The notes under the pieces were generated by a model that was not told where the DNA came from, ran no database searches, and saw only the letters and a list, made by a program, of their open reading frames with translations. Positions 1 through 8,181 of a stretch of 64,000 nt of DNA are shown here, one piece after another. The stretch spans positions 1 to 64,000 of the forward strand of contig URVM01000009.1 in NCBI GenBank assembly GCA_900551325.1. Reading direction: 5' to 3'. Both the position numbers and the translations under genes were made by a program. Numbering within the stretch: position 1 is the stretch's first letter; each line of letters opens with the position of its first letter. This DNA comes from an uncultured Eubacteriales bacterium. GTDB taxonomy: Bacteria; Bacillota; Clostridia; Lachnospirales; Cellulosilyticaceae.

Positions 1-63
<63 letters not shown>

Positions 64-184
64 AGTTTGTCATCTGACATTTGTACTGTTAAGTAGTACT
101 AACTCGAATCTTAAAGATTCATTAATGAATCGACTGGTTTAATAGTTGTATTATTTAGTTGTCATATGCTTATCTTGTAAGCAC
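64..184 (-). other. rRNA operon leader
   Basis: This stretch lies between the predicted rrn transcription start and the 16S 5' end, about 120 nt. It has small inverted repeats such as GTAC-TGTTAA-GTAGTAC near 88-104 and GAATCTT/AAGATTC near 105-121, in keeping with an antitermination or RNase III processing leader. There is no ORF with a ribosome binding site. Confidence 0.6.
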
Positions 185-190
185 TTGTAT

Positions 191-219
191 ATATTAGCAA
201 GTAAAGTTTAGAATGTCAA
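191..219 (-). promoter_or_regulatory. rrn operon promoter
   Basis: On the minus strand there is a perfect -35 TTGACA (219-214), a 17-base spacer and a -10 TAATAT (196-191). This is close to ideal sigma-A spacing and is placed to read the leader and 16S rRNA. Confidence 0.9.
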
Positions 220-264
220 CACATAAATTGTAAAAATCTTGTTCAAAATTCATTAAGTTTAGTG

Positions 265-270
265 TATAAT
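265..270 (+). promoter_or_regulatory. -10 element for the phosphoesterase gene
   Basis: A perfect TATAAT lies about 25 bases before the ribosome binding site of the gene at 305. The -35 is weak (TTGTTC at 239-244 with a long 20-base spacer, or TTCAAA at 242-247 with 17). It runs divergently from the rrn promoter, with about 45 bases between the two cores. Confidence 0.55.
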
Positions 271-304
271 TAAAGTTGCACTCTGATGGCAAAGGATGAA
301 TGAG

Positions 305-904
305 ATGAAAATACTAATTGTTTCTGATATTGAAAGTACATATATTTGGGATTTTTTTGATAGAGAAAAGTTTAAAGATATTGAACTTATTATTTCTTGT
401 GGTGATTTAAAGGCTTCTTATCTTTCCTTTCTGGTAACTATGATTCCAGCTCCACTTTTTTATGTGCCTGGTAATCATGATGTAAAGTATATAGATAATG
501 AACCTGAAGGTTGTATCAACATAGATAATCAAGTTGTTACATATAAGAATATAAAAATTGCAGGTTTAGGTGGCTCTATTGAGTATTCAGGTGGTCCTTT
601 TCAATTTACTGAAAAAGCTATGGCTAAACGGACAAAAAAATTAATGAAAGCTTGTCAAAAAAAAGGTGGACTAGATATTTTAGTTACCCACTCCCCTTCC
701 CTAGGTATAGGTGATGGAGATGATTGGGCCCATAAAGGCTTTGCCTGCTTCCATGATTTTTATGAAACCTTATCACCAAGTTATCATCTACATGGTCATC
801 AACATTTAAATTATAGCCCACATATGAAACGCATTAACCAGGTAAATGAAACACAAGTTATTAATGGTTACTCTTATTATATTTTAGATTATCCAACAAA
901 CTAA
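305..904 (+). CDS. calcineurin-like metallophosphoesterase
   Basis: Small cytoplasmic metal-dependent phosphoesterase of about 199 residues. Visible motifs are SDIEST near the N-terminus (a D-x-E variant of the usual DxH), SCGDLK (GD), PGNHD (GNHD), THSP and a C-terminal HGHQH metal-binding motif. The order fits the short MPP family; the substrate cannot be told. An ATG exists at 296, but the AAAGGA at 291-296 overlaps it and sits 8 bases before the ATG at 305, so 305 is preferred. The gene is alone, with its own -10 box and a shared bidirectional terminator. The replacement of the first motif histidine by glutamate is unusual and may change metal use. Confidence 0.85.
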   Translation: MKILIVSDIESTYIWDFFDREKFKDIELIISCGDLKASYLSFLVTMIPAPLFYVPGNHDVKYIDNEPEGCINIDNQVVTYKNIKIAGLGGSIEYSGGPFQFTEKAMAKRTKKLMKACQKKGGLDILVTHSPSLGIGDGDDWAHKGFACFHDFYETLSPSYHLHGHQHLNYSPHMKRINQVNETQVINGYSYYILDYPTN

Positions 905-907
905 AAG

Positions 908-958
908 TAAAATGGACTATGGTGAAGTTTTAAAATGACTTCACCATAGTCCATTTTT
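908..958. terminator. bidirectional terminator
   Basis: A perfect 19-base inverted repeat (AAATGGACTATGGTGAAGT at 910-928 and its complement from 937) flanked by A/T runs lies between two convergent genes ending at 904 and 957. It can end transcription both ways. Confidence 0.92.
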
Positions 959-2927
959 ATTTAGAATCATTACTTACAATATTTTTCATATAGCTAAAAG
1001 GATCCGTAGGTTTTAAATCATCTCTATTTGGTAGCTCACCTTCTACCCCTTCAACTAACCAGTCCATATTAATAATATCTTCGTAGTCACATACTTCTCC
1101 AGTTTTAACACGTAAAACTTTATTTTGGTCATAAATAGGACCTGTAAAAGGATTGAATTCATTACGCATAATAGATGCTTTAATCCCTTCAATAAGAGCC
1201 TTCATCTGAGGATTAATATGACGATTTGAGTAAAGTACATCTACAATACCTGTATTCATACCTAACCAGAAATTCATTGGATGGTCTCCAGCTGATATAT
1301 CTGCTAAGGTTTTCCATGTACCGCTTAAAATATTACGGATAACACTTTCATAGAAAACACCCCAGTTCCAGATGGCCATAGCATAATGCTTCTTATCTTG
1401 TTCCTCACCTGCTACTGCATATACACCGTATTCTTTAGACATATCACCTGGTACAGGTAAGTCTTCTGTAGAAATAATATCCACCGCACTATCCATATTA
1501 ATTAAGTTTTTAGCTACATCTTTACCTTGTTCCGGATTATCCCATCTATAGGTCCACATAGCTTTAACTGTAGCATAAGGGTTAACAGCACGTACACCTA
1601 AAGTAAAGGCATTAATACTTGAAACCACTTCAGAAATTGGATAAGGTGCCACATAACCAATTACGTTCGTCTTAGTCATAGCCCCTGCAATCATACCTAA
1701 AATATAACGTGGTTCATGAATACGCCCAAAATAAAGGGTTAAAGACTTATAAGAATGGGTTCCAGCACAGTTAAAGAACTTAACTTGTGGGAATTGCATA
1801 GCTGCTTTTAAAGCTGGTGCCACAAATGTAGGGCTAGTAGTAAAAATAATGTCATACTTTTCTTTAGCTAAACGTTCAAAAACTTTATAGGCTTCTGGAC
1901 TTTCAGGTACATCTACAATTTTTGTAGTTTGAATCTGATCTTCAAACACATTATTAATGTGCAACCTACCTAATTCATGACTATAAGCCCAACCAGAGTT
2001 TTCTGGCGCTTTTGCATAAACAAAGGCAATTTTTAAAGTACGTTTAGAACTTAGACGCTCAGTTAAGGAACTAAACATGCCACGTCTTTTAGGCGCTTGT
2101 AAAGCATTAGTTTCTACATAGGTTTCATCTTGCTCAATAACTTCTAACTCTGTAATAAGCTTTTGGATATAATCTCTATGTTTGGCAGGTGTAATTTCTT
2201 TTGGCAAACCATAAATTTTCAAGAAATTTAAAAGTGCATCACCTGTTGTAATTTTAAGTTTAGCACCACCCTCTTTTAAATAGATGGTTCTAAAAGGACG
2301 ATAGATTTCTGATAAAAATTGTTTTTCTTTTGTATCATAAAAGTTTTTAGAACCTTTATAACGATTAATAAAATCATTTAATTCTTTAAAACGCCCCGGT
2401 TGGGTAAACCATATACTATTAATTTGAGTATTCTTATAGAAATCCATAAACTCATAATAAATAGTATTGACTTTACTACTTGGATCACGCTTAGGTACTA
2501 GACGTGTAACATGAGCATTAAAAGCTGTTGCTCCAACAAATTTTAATACACTGGCACGTTTATTCCCTTCTACAACAAAAAACCTATTTAAATATTCATA
2601 AACTTTAAGGGGTTCACGAATCCCTTCTTCTACATGGGCATCATATAAGTGCATCCATTTACTTGCAAACTCAGTCCCTTTATCCATTAAAGGCATAAAA
2701 TTATGGGCAAAAGATACACTTCTTGAGTGGGTATATGTACCTATAATTTTATTAATTGGTATCTCTACAAGGCCTAAAGAAACTTCTGAGAGTACATCAC
2801 TTGACTGCATAATACCATCTAAAGAAGGTAAATATCCCATTTCACCTTTATTGACCATAGTATTCCAAGATTGTTTTGCACTTTTATGGGCTTGCTCATA
2901 AATGCTTTCAAGCTCAATTTGGTTCAT
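957..2927 (-). CDS. cytoplasmic BMP/PnrA-type ligand-binding protein with ParB-like N-terminal domain
   Basis: A 656-residue protein. Residues ~300-600 look like the BMP (PnrA/Med) fold, which in membrane lipoproteins binds nucleosides or sugars: LKIAFVYAKAPENSGWAYSH at the start, YDIIFTTSPTF, the HEPRYILGMIAG segment and VIGYVAPYPISEVV are typical. Residues ~1-150 look like a ParB/sulfiredoxin-like module (PINKIIGTY, FVVEGNKRASVLKFVGA). There is no signal peptide or lipobox, so it should act inside the cell. That makes it a sensor or metabolic protein rather than a transporter component; the ligand is unknown. A ribosome binding site (GAGGGGTGA) precedes the ATG. A complete BMP-type importer sits at 55-60 kb of the window but is not adjacent. 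Confidence 0.78.
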   Translation of the reverse strand: MNQIELESIYEQAHKSAKQSWNTMVNKGEMGYLPSLDGIMQSSDVLSEVSLGLVEIPINKIIGTYTHSRSVSFAHNFMPLMDKGTEFASKWMHLYDAHVEEGIREPLKVYEYLNRFFVVEGNKRASVLKFVGATAFNAHVTRLVPKRDPSSKVNTIYYEFMDFYKNTQINSIWFTQPGRFKELNDFINRYKGSKNFYDTKEKQFLSEIYRPFRTIYLKEGGAKLKITTGDALLNFLKIYGLPKEITPAKHRDYIQKLITELEVIEQDETYVETNALQAPKRRGMFSSLTERLSSKRTLKIAFVYAKAPENSGWAYSHELGRLHINNVFEDQIQTTKIVDVPESPEAYKVFERLAKEKYDIIFTTSPTFVAPALKAAMQFPQVKFFNCAGTHSYKSLTLYFGRIHEPRYILGMIAGAMTKTNVIGYVAPYPISEVVSSINAFTLGVRAVNPYATVKAMWTYRWDNPEQGKDVAKNLINMDSAVDIISTEDLPVPGDMSKEYGVYAVAGEEQDKKHYAMAIWNWGVFYESVIRNILSGTWKTLADISAGDHPMNFWLGMNTGIVDVLYSNRHINPQMKALIEGIKASIMRNEFNPFTGPIYDQNKVLRVKTGEVCDYEDIINMDWLVEGVEGELPNRDDLKPTDPFSYMKNIVSNDSK

Positions 2928-2964
2928 AAATTCACCCCTCTATAACTCATATGGAATATGTACG

Positions 2965-3324
2965 CTATTTACGCGTAAAGGACTCTGCATTTTCCTCGGT
3001 CATGCCCCAAGTTAATGTACGTCCATCTAAATTATAATACATTTCAAATTGTTTACCTTCTATATTATAAAGCATCTTGTTAGGTGTAAGCTTCTGGTAG
3101 GTAGGTGAATCTAAGAGTTCATTTACACTGACCGTTCCGTCTTCATTAAAAATTACCATTTCACCTGTTTCATTAGATATCCATTTGCCTACTAGTGGAG
3201 GTGTATTATATTTCTCTAAAGTATATAAAGCCCCACTACCTAAACCTAAAAGACACACTGTTCCTATTAAAATACGGCTTATACTTTGCTTTTTCCTATT
3301 TTTCCTTTGTTTATAAGTCGCCAT
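2965..3324 (-). CDS. small membrane-anchored protein of unknown function
   Basis: 119 residues. A very basic N-terminus (YKQRKNRKKQ) is followed by one membrane segment (ILIGTVCLLGLGSGALYTL) and an outer domain starting PPLVGKWISNETGEMVIFNEDG. That pattern (GxW...F..DG) is common in small lipocalin-like or DUF5640-type domains; this is a resemblance, not an assignment. The longer ORF begins 24 bases upstream, but GGGGGAT sits 6-7 bases before the ATG at 3324, so the shorter start is chosen. It lies between two minus-strand genes; no operon partner is obvious. Confidence 0.7.
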   Translation of the reverse strand: MATYKQRKNRKKQSISRILIGTVCLLGLGSGALYTLEKYNTPPLVGKWISNETGEMVIFNEDGTVSVNELLDSPTYQKLTPNKMLYNIEGKQFEMYYNLDGRTLTWGMTEENAESFTRK

Positions 3325-3392
3325 GCTCCATCCCCCTTTTAGTATCAACTCATTATAATATAAAAACCACCATTTTTCAATGTATTCACTAT

Positions 3393-3424
3393 AATAAAAG
3401 AGCCTAATACTTCCTATTAGGCTC
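3393..3424 (-). terminator. rho-independent terminator
   Basis: The 10-base inverted repeat GAGCCTAATA (3400-3409) / TATTAGGCTC (3415-3424) is followed on the minus strand by TTTTATTAT. The stem begins exactly at the stop codon of the upstream DUF3298-like gene, so the stop lies at the edge of the hairpin. Confidence 0.88.
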
Positions 3425-4179
3425 TAAAATACAGATGGAAGGTCTACACTTTGTAAATCTTCTTTAGAAAATACAAATTCCATCATTCCCGTTGTATAAG
3501 GTGTCACTTCTTTTAAGTTAAATACAAGAACTAAATCTCCACTAGGCCTAATGTAGAAATTTTGTTCTTTTTGAACTTGGAGATTCGCATAAATCTCGTC
3601 TTGCAGCATTTGTGTAGCATCCGCTCGTTTTTCAATTTGTTTAAGAAGAAGGCTTTGTAAATCTTCTTTATAGGTAGCCTTATTATTAAACAGTTGATTA
3701 AGTGTGAGTATACTATTATTTTGGAGATCAATGTTTATATAATGATAAGAACATGTGCCATGAGCTCCACCTTCATACTTGTAGTCTAAAAAGACTACGG
3801 AAAAATAAGGACTTTTTGTTTCTTTTATAGCATATTGACTAATCAATTCATACTTGGTTTTAGACTTATCTTGTTTTCTATTTTTTATAAATTTTCTTTT
3901 TAAGTCCTGTCCATGTTTCTTAAAGAGTTGATTAATCTTCTTTTCTGCTTTTTTGTCTTGTAGACCACTTATAACGGGATAATTTAATTGAACTGTCCAT
4001 CTATCCTCTTCTTCTGTATCTTTTTCTTTATCAACTTGTATTTCTACAGGAACAGCCATAACAAATATAGCTGTTCCTGGTGTATCTTTCGTAGGTTGTT
4101 TGGGTGCTTTTTCAGCGTAACAAGGACAAACATTGAGAACAACACTTAGTAAAATTAAAAATGCTATTTTTCTAGTCAT
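3424..4179 (-). CDS. exported DUF4163/DUF3298 (RsiV-like) domain protein
   Basis: 251 residues with a signal peptide (MTRKIAFLILLSVVLNVCPC, cleavage probably after CYA). The mature part carries the DUF4163 then DUF3298 pattern: a conserved YPVISGL strand early on, then FLDYKYEGGAHGTCSYHYIN, the GGAHG motif being the family signature, then LNQLFNN and a C-terminal VPYTTG-like segment (here VTPYTTGMMEF). The same fold is the outer part of the anti-sigma factor RsiV, which binds lysozyme, but no membrane anchor or sigma-factor gene is present here, so that role is not supported. It is a single gene ending in its own terminator. Confidence 0.8.
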   Translation of the reverse strand: MTRKIAFLILLSVVLNVCPCYAEKAPKQPTKDTPGTAIFVMAVPVEIQVDKEKDTEEEDRWTVQLNYPVISGLQDKKAEKKINQLFKKHGQDLKRKFIKNRKQDKSKTKYELISQYAIKETKSPYFSVVFLDYKYEGGAHGTCSYHYINIDLQNNSILTLNQLFNNKATYKEDLQSLLLKQIEKRADATQMLQDEIYANLQVQKEQNFYIRPSGDLVLVFNLKEVTPYTTGMMEFVFSKEDLQSVDLPSVF

Positions 4180-4380
4180 AAAATCCCCCTGTTCATCGAT
4201 GAAGGTACAATTCTAGTATGTGTGTTTATGACTCACTTTATAATAAGCAAACTTTTGCAAATATGTTTTGTATTTCTTGGTATAGGTAAAAAAAGACTTA
4301 GAATTGTAATTTTATTGGATAAATTTTAGTTTAGTAGTATACTATAAAAAATAGAATGATGATTAATTTGAGGTGTATAA

Positions 4381-5745
4381 ATGAAAGATATTACAGAACA
4401 GATTCAACATATGCATCGTTTTTTTAAAACTGGCAAGACTCTGCCAGTAGATTTTAGGCTTTACTTTTTGAAAAAGCTTAAGCGAACCCTTGTGGCTCAT
4501 GAAGATGAACTTGCTAAGGCACTTTATAAGGATTTTAAAAAACCTTATTTTGAAACTTATATGACTGAGATTTATATGGTTTTACAAGAACTTGACCATA
4601 CTATAAAATCCCTTTCAAAATGGACAAAATCTAAAACTTATATGGGACCTATTCCTCTTTTAGGTGGTAGAACCAAAGTTACCCAAGTACCTTATGGTTT
4701 ATGCGCTATTTTCTCACCTTACAACTACCCGATTCAGCTGGCTCTTAGTCCTCTTATTGGTGCTATTGCTGCTGGAAACTGTGTTGTACTAAAGCTTTCT
4801 GAGTATACGCCCCATACAACTAGAGTTTTAAAACGTCTTATTTTAGATGTTTTTCCTTCTCATTTTGTATGGCCTTTAGAAGGTAATGCAGAAGTTTGTA
4901 CCACTTTACTTCATCAACCTTTAGATTATATTTTCTTTACAGGTAGTACAGCTACAGGTAAAAAAGTTATGGCAGAGGCAGCTAAACATCTTATTCCTGT
5001 AACTTTAGAGCTAGGTGGAAAAAATCCCGTAATTGTAGATCATAGTGCGGATCTTAAGTTGGCTGCTAAACGTATTGCTTGGGGTAAATTTATGAATGCA
5101 GGTCAAACTTGTGTAGCACCAGACTATGTACTTGTCCATGATAGTGTAGCCCAGGACTTTTTAAAGCTTCTAGCTTTAGAAACTAAACGTATGTTTAAAG
5201 ATAAAGGTAATCTTTCACGTCTTATTCATGAAGAACATTATGTGCATATCTTAAAATGTATAAATGAAGATAAGATTTATTATGGTGGGCATTTTGATAC
5301 AGATGAGCTTTATGTAGAACCAACTATTCTTTATCCTGTAAAACTGAAAGATGAGTGTATGCAAGAAGAGATTTTTGGCCCTGTACTCCCTGTTATACCT
5401 TTTAGCAAGCTATCTAGTGCACTAGATGTGATCCATCGTTTCCCTAAACCATTAGCTTGCTATATCTTTAGTCAAGATGAACTACGTATCAAACATTTAT
5501 TACGTAATATTTCCTTTGGTGGTGGTTGTGTAAATGACACTATCTTACATTTAACCCATCCTAAAGCACCTTTTGGTGGTGTAGGCTATAGCGGTATGGG
5601 TACTTACCACGGTAAATACAGTTTCCATACTTTTTCCAGGCCACAAAGTGTATGTTATAGTTCTAAATGGGAACTTCCCCTACGCTATCCGCCTTATGAA
5701 GAAACACTACCACTTCTTAAACAATTTATGAAAATGCGCTTTTAG
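4381..5745 (+). CDS. aldehyde dehydrogenase (class 3-like, NAD(P)+)
   Basis: 454 residues, the length of class-3/YwdH-type aldehyde dehydrogenases, which oxidise aldehydes to acids. The cofactor region has FSPYNYPIQLALSPL and GNCVVLKLSEYTPHT; the glycine motif is FTGSTATGKKVM; the general base is Glu210 in ELGGKNP; the nucleophile is Cys244 in GQTCVAPDY; EEIFGPVLPVI and PFGGVGYSGMG follow. The C-terminus (~25 residues after SRPQSV) is hydrophobic or proline-rich rather than a clear anchor. GAGGTG precedes the ATG by 5 bases. It is a single-gene unit between divergent and convergent minus-strand genes. Substrate unknown; medium- to long-chain aldehydes are typical of the family. Confidence 0.93.
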   Translation: MKDITEQIQHMHRFFKTGKTLPVDFRLYFLKKLKRTLVAHEDELAKALYKDFKKPYFETYMTEIYMVLQELDHTIKSLSKWTKSKTYMGPIPLLGGRTKVTQVPYGLCAIFSPYNYPIQLALSPLIGAIAAGNCVVLKLSEYTPHTTRVLKRLILDVFPSHFVWPLEGNAEVCTTLLHQPLDYIFFTGSTATGKKVMAEAAKHLIPVTLELGGKNPVIVDHSADLKLAAKRIAWGKFMNAGQTCVAPDYVLVHDSVAQDFLKLLALETKRMFKDKGNLSRLIHEEHYVHILKCINEDKIYYGGHFDTDELYVEPTILYPVKLKDECMQEEIFGPVLPVIPFSKLSSALDVIHRFPKPLACYIFSQDELRIKHLLRNISFGGGCVNDTILHLTHPKAPFGGVGYSGMGTYHGKYSFHTFSRPQSVCYSSKWELPLRYPPYEETLPLLKQFMKMRF

Positions 5746-5748
5746 AGT

Positions 5749-5849
5749 TTAAAAGGCTACCATGAAATTTAGGTGTAGAAAATTTATTTAATCAAATGAT
5801 TAGTATAGATTATTTCTTATACCTTTAATGATTTCATGGTAGCCTTTAT
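5749..5849. terminator. long hairpin after the aldehyde dehydrogenase gene
   Basis: The outer arms AAAGGCTACCATGAAAT (from 5751) and ATTTCATGGTAGCCTTT (to about 5848) are perfect complements. Inside, AGGTGTAGAAA faces TTTCTTATACCT and a TAATCA-AA-TGATTA hairpin sits at the tip, so about 100 nt form one imperfect palindrome. The T-rich stretch after the right arm allows a + strand terminator. It is longer than a usual terminator. Confidence 0.6.
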
Positions 5850-5865
5850 TTATTGATGCTTTATT

Positions 5866-5940
5866 TATAGATCCTATATTTATAGATCCTATATCTATAG
5901 ATCCTATATCTATAGAGCCTATATCTATAGAGCCTATATA
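5866..5940. repeat. five tandem copies of a 15-bp unit
   Basis: Consecutive near-identical 15-base units (TATAGATCCTATATC and close variants; the two nearest the 5944 gene have GAGCC in place of GATCC). Fifteen bases is five codons, and on the minus strand the array is in frame with the gene that stops at 5944, reading as IGSID/IGSIN repeats after its TAG. Confidence 0.9.
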
Positions 5941-5943
5941 CTT

Positions 5944-6186
5944 CTAGTCATCACATTCCCATCCTGTACAAATACAGTCATGTCCTGTTTTCTTCCTAAT
6001 TTCACTAAGTTCATCTAAGAAGTTATTGATTTCGCCGATTTCCATACGGTCATTGGTGTGTACTTCATGAATCTTACCCTTTTTAAAATCTCTTAAAATA
6101 TAAGTACATCCATCACTATCATCCTTATGAATACATCTGTATCCATCTTTGTATTTAGCCTTAAAGTCATCTACTTTTGATGGCAT
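5944..6186 (-). CDS. small hypothetical protein with cysteine-rich end
   Basis: 80 residues, not recognised. It is charged and soluble (VDDFKAKYKDGYRCIHKDDS), ends in DCICTGWECDD with three closely spaced cysteines plus two more upstream, and has no signal or membrane segment. The ribosome binding site AAGGGGG lies 7-8 bases before the ATG. After its TAG the frame stays open for 49 more codons, through the 15-bp repeats, to a TAA at 5800-5802. It lies just after the recombinase gene, with which it could be co-transcribed. Confidence 0.6.
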   Translation of the reverse strand: MPSKVDDFKAKYKDGYRCIHKDDSDGCTYILRDFKKGKIHEVHTNDRMEIGEINNFLDELSEIRKKTGHDCICTGWECDD

Positions 6187-6243
6187 AAAAAAACCCCCTT
6201 TTTAAGTTAAGATAACCTAATTAAGGAAGTTTTATACTCATAA

Positions 6244-7206
6244 TTAACGTCTATCAAAATTAAGTTTTTTAATTTCATTTTGTTTTTGACTAGCTTCTAT
6301 TTCATGCGTATAAATAGACAAAGTAATAGAAGGATTACTATGAGAGATTAAAGAAGATAAAGTAGTAATATCCATCTTAGCCGCTATACAATAAGAAGCA
6401 AAAGTATGCCTAAAAATATGGGCATGAATATGCCTACCTAGTACATTTGAAAACTTTAACATTAAATCATGTAAGGAGCGAGAAGCTAAATGGTTGCTAC
6501 TATCTTGGCGACTTGGAAAAAGATAAGGTGAACTTTCAAGGAGTGCCAAAATTTCTTTGTTTTGTAATTTTTTAATGCCCTCTTCATAAGTTTGAAGAAA
6601 AGATAAAAGTTCAGGGTGGATCGGAATATTATTATATTTAAAACCTTTAGCAAGGAGTAGTATGCTATTGGTTTGCAAATTTACATCTGCTTTTTTTATA
6701 CTTACAGCTTCCGTAGCACGGCATCCTGTATAAAGGAGTACACCTACTAATAAGCGATTTCTCACCCAACAATAATAAAGGTAATCAAAATGGTTACTTG
6801 TACCTAATAGTTGTTCATTTTCCTCAATTTGTCCTTCTATGTAATCAATAAGTTCCTCAATTTCTTCTGTCGTTAAGATCTCTTTAGGTGCTTTTGTCTT
6901 ACGCATTTTAATAGGGTCTACATATTCATAAAGACGCTCTTCACATAATCGCTTCTCATAACAAAACTTTAGGAAACGATGAAGTACCACTCGTTTACGC
7001 TTTAAGCTAGCAGGTTTTAAATCCTGACTTTGTAGTTCTATTAAATAATCTTGTATATGCTCAAAGGTTAAATCATCTAGATTTTCTACCTCTGTTTTAT
7101 CTTGCCACTGACCTAAATCTTGCATATAGGCCTTTAAAGTATGAGGTGAAAGCTGCATCCCTTCTAAAGACACTTTAAAATAATGTATACTTTTATTAAT
7201 AGTCAT
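6244..7206 (-). CDS. tyrosine recombinase (XerC/XerD-like)
   Basis: 320 residues. Residues ~1-95 form the SAM-like core-binding domain (LSPHTLKAYMQDLGQW). The catalytic domain follows with the first arginine in TGCRATEAVSI, HIFRHTFASY giving the H-x-x-R pair, a second histidine in ISHSNPSIT and the nucleophile Tyr in SIYTH. All key residues are present, so it should be active. The size matches chromosomal Xer proteins and stand-alone integrases; which one cannot be settled, as no dif-like site or attachment repeats were seen. It is one of several single genes here and is not inside an obvious mobile element. Confidence 0.9.
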   Translation of the reverse strand: MTINKSIHYFKVSLEGMQLSPHTLKAYMQDLGQWQDKTEVENLDDLTFEHIQDYLIELQSQDLKPASLKRKRVVLHRFLKFCYEKRLCEERLYEYVDPIKMRKTKAPKEILTTEEIEELIDYIEGQIEENEQLLGTSNHFDYLYYCWVRNRLLVGVLLYTGCRATEAVSIKKADVNLQTNSILLLAKGFKYNNIPIHPELLSFLQTYEEGIKKLQNKEILALLESSPYLFPSRQDSSNHLASRSLHDLMLKFSNVLGRHIHAHIFRHTFASYCIAAKMDITTLSSLISHSNPSITLSIYTHEIEASQKQNEIKKLNFDRR

Positions 7207-7250
7207 TTTCTCACCTACTTTCTCTTATGTACCTTGTATTTAGTATAACA

Positions 7251-7278
7251 AAAGGGGCTGTCCACTAACAGCCCCTTT
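7251..7278 (-). terminator. terminator after the FNT channel gene
   Basis: AAAGGGGCTGT (7251-7261) pairs with ACAGCCCCTTT (7268-7278). On the minus strand the stem is followed by TTTTG. It sits 15 bases beyond the stop of the formate/nitrite transporter gene. Confidence 0.87.
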
Positions 7279-7292
7279 CATTATACCTTATT

Positions 7293-8126
7293 TTATTGTG
7301 TAGGTTTAGTACATTTTTTGTAAATTACAAAATAAGCTATACCAATGAAAATTCCACCGATAAAGTTACCAATTGTTACTGGGATTACGTTGTTTACAAA
7401 GAAGTTACCCCAAGTTAATGTATCTAACTTATCTAAAGCTACACCTGACATCTGAACAAGTTCAGGATTATTTTTAATAAATAAACCAACAGGTACATAA
7501 TACATATTTGCCACAATATGCTCTGCTCCACTAATTGCAAAAGCAAAGATAGAGAAGAAACCAGCTAAGATTTTGCCTGTTACATCTTTAGCTGAATAAA
7601 TCATCCAAATACCTGCACACACAAAGATGTTACAGATAATTGCTAAGCTAAGAGCTTCTGTAAAAGGTAAGTTAGCTTTTGTAATAGCTGTTGATAATGC
7701 ATAAGCTGCAAAACCACCATCACTCATTCTAAAAAGACCTGTGTTTGCTTGTAAGAAAGCAATAAAAACAGCCCCTATAAAGTTACCTACAAGTACAATC
7801 CCTAAATTTTTAAAGAGATCTCTTACTTTTGTACGTTTTTCTAAAGTTGACATGATAATTAAGCAGTTTCCAGTGAACAAGTCTGCCCCATTTAGAACAA
7901 CGAACATTAAGCCAATAGGGAATACTGCTCCAGTTACAAGTTTTGCAAGTCCTTTGTTGTGAACTGCATGTGCCGCTGTAGATGAGGCTAATGCCCCAAG
8001 TGCTATGTAAACCCCTGCCATAACAGCCATTAATAATACAGTGATAGCTGTACGGTTTACCTTACCTACACCAGCGTCGCTTGTATAATCTACAATCTCA
8101 TTTGGTGCTAAATAATTTTTCGCCAT
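7293..8126 (-). CDS. formate/nitrite transporter family channel
   Basis: 277 residues with six membrane helices, a pentameric anion channel family (FocA, NirC, HSC). Family signatures are present: GADLFTGN in helix 2, the discontinuous-helix segment with NxIGA (GNFIGAVFIAF), and EHIVANMYYVPVG before helix 6. Formate is the likely substrate given the fermentative background and fhs in the window; nitrite or hydrosulfide cannot be excluded. The ORF extends 9 bases upstream to a GTG that overlaps the ribosome binding site; AAAGGAGT lies 7 bases before the ATG at 8126, which is the real start. It has its own promoter and terminator, so it is a single-gene unit. Confidence 0.92.
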   Translation of the reverse strand: MAKNYLAPNEIVDYTSDAGVGKVNRTAITVLLMAVMAGVYIALGALASSTAAHAVHNKGLAKLVTGAVFPIGLMFVVLNGADLFTGNCLIIMSTLEKRTKVRDLFKNLGIVLVGNFIGAVFIAFLQANTGLFRMSDGGFAAYALSTAITKANLPFTEALSLAIICNIFVCAGIWMIYSAKDVTGKILAGFFSIFAFAISGAEHIVANMYYVPVGLFIKNNPELVQMSGVALDKLDTLTWGNFFVNNVIPVTIGNFIGGIFIGIAYFVIYKKCTKPTQ

Positions 8127-8152
8127 GTTATACACTCCTTTTCCAATCTAAG

Positions 8153-8181
8153 AGTATAGCATTGGTAGGCCCCTTTTTCAA
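8153..8181 (-). promoter_or_regulatory. promoter of the FNT channel gene
   Basis: On the minus strand -35 TTGAAA (8181-8176), a 17-base spacer and -10 TATACT (8158-8153) lead to a leader of about 20 bases before the gene. The -35 overlaps the stop codon (8178-8180) of the coiled-coil gene upstream. Confidence 0.8.

Noticed and set aside
5866..5940. Possible CRISPR-like array
   Set aside because: The 15-bp units are directly adjacent with no spacers and no cas genes nearby; it is a simple tandem repeat.
6244..7206. Integrase of a mobile island
   Set aside because: No flanking repeats, cargo or excisionase were seen; a chromosomal Xer-type or stand-alone role is equally likely.
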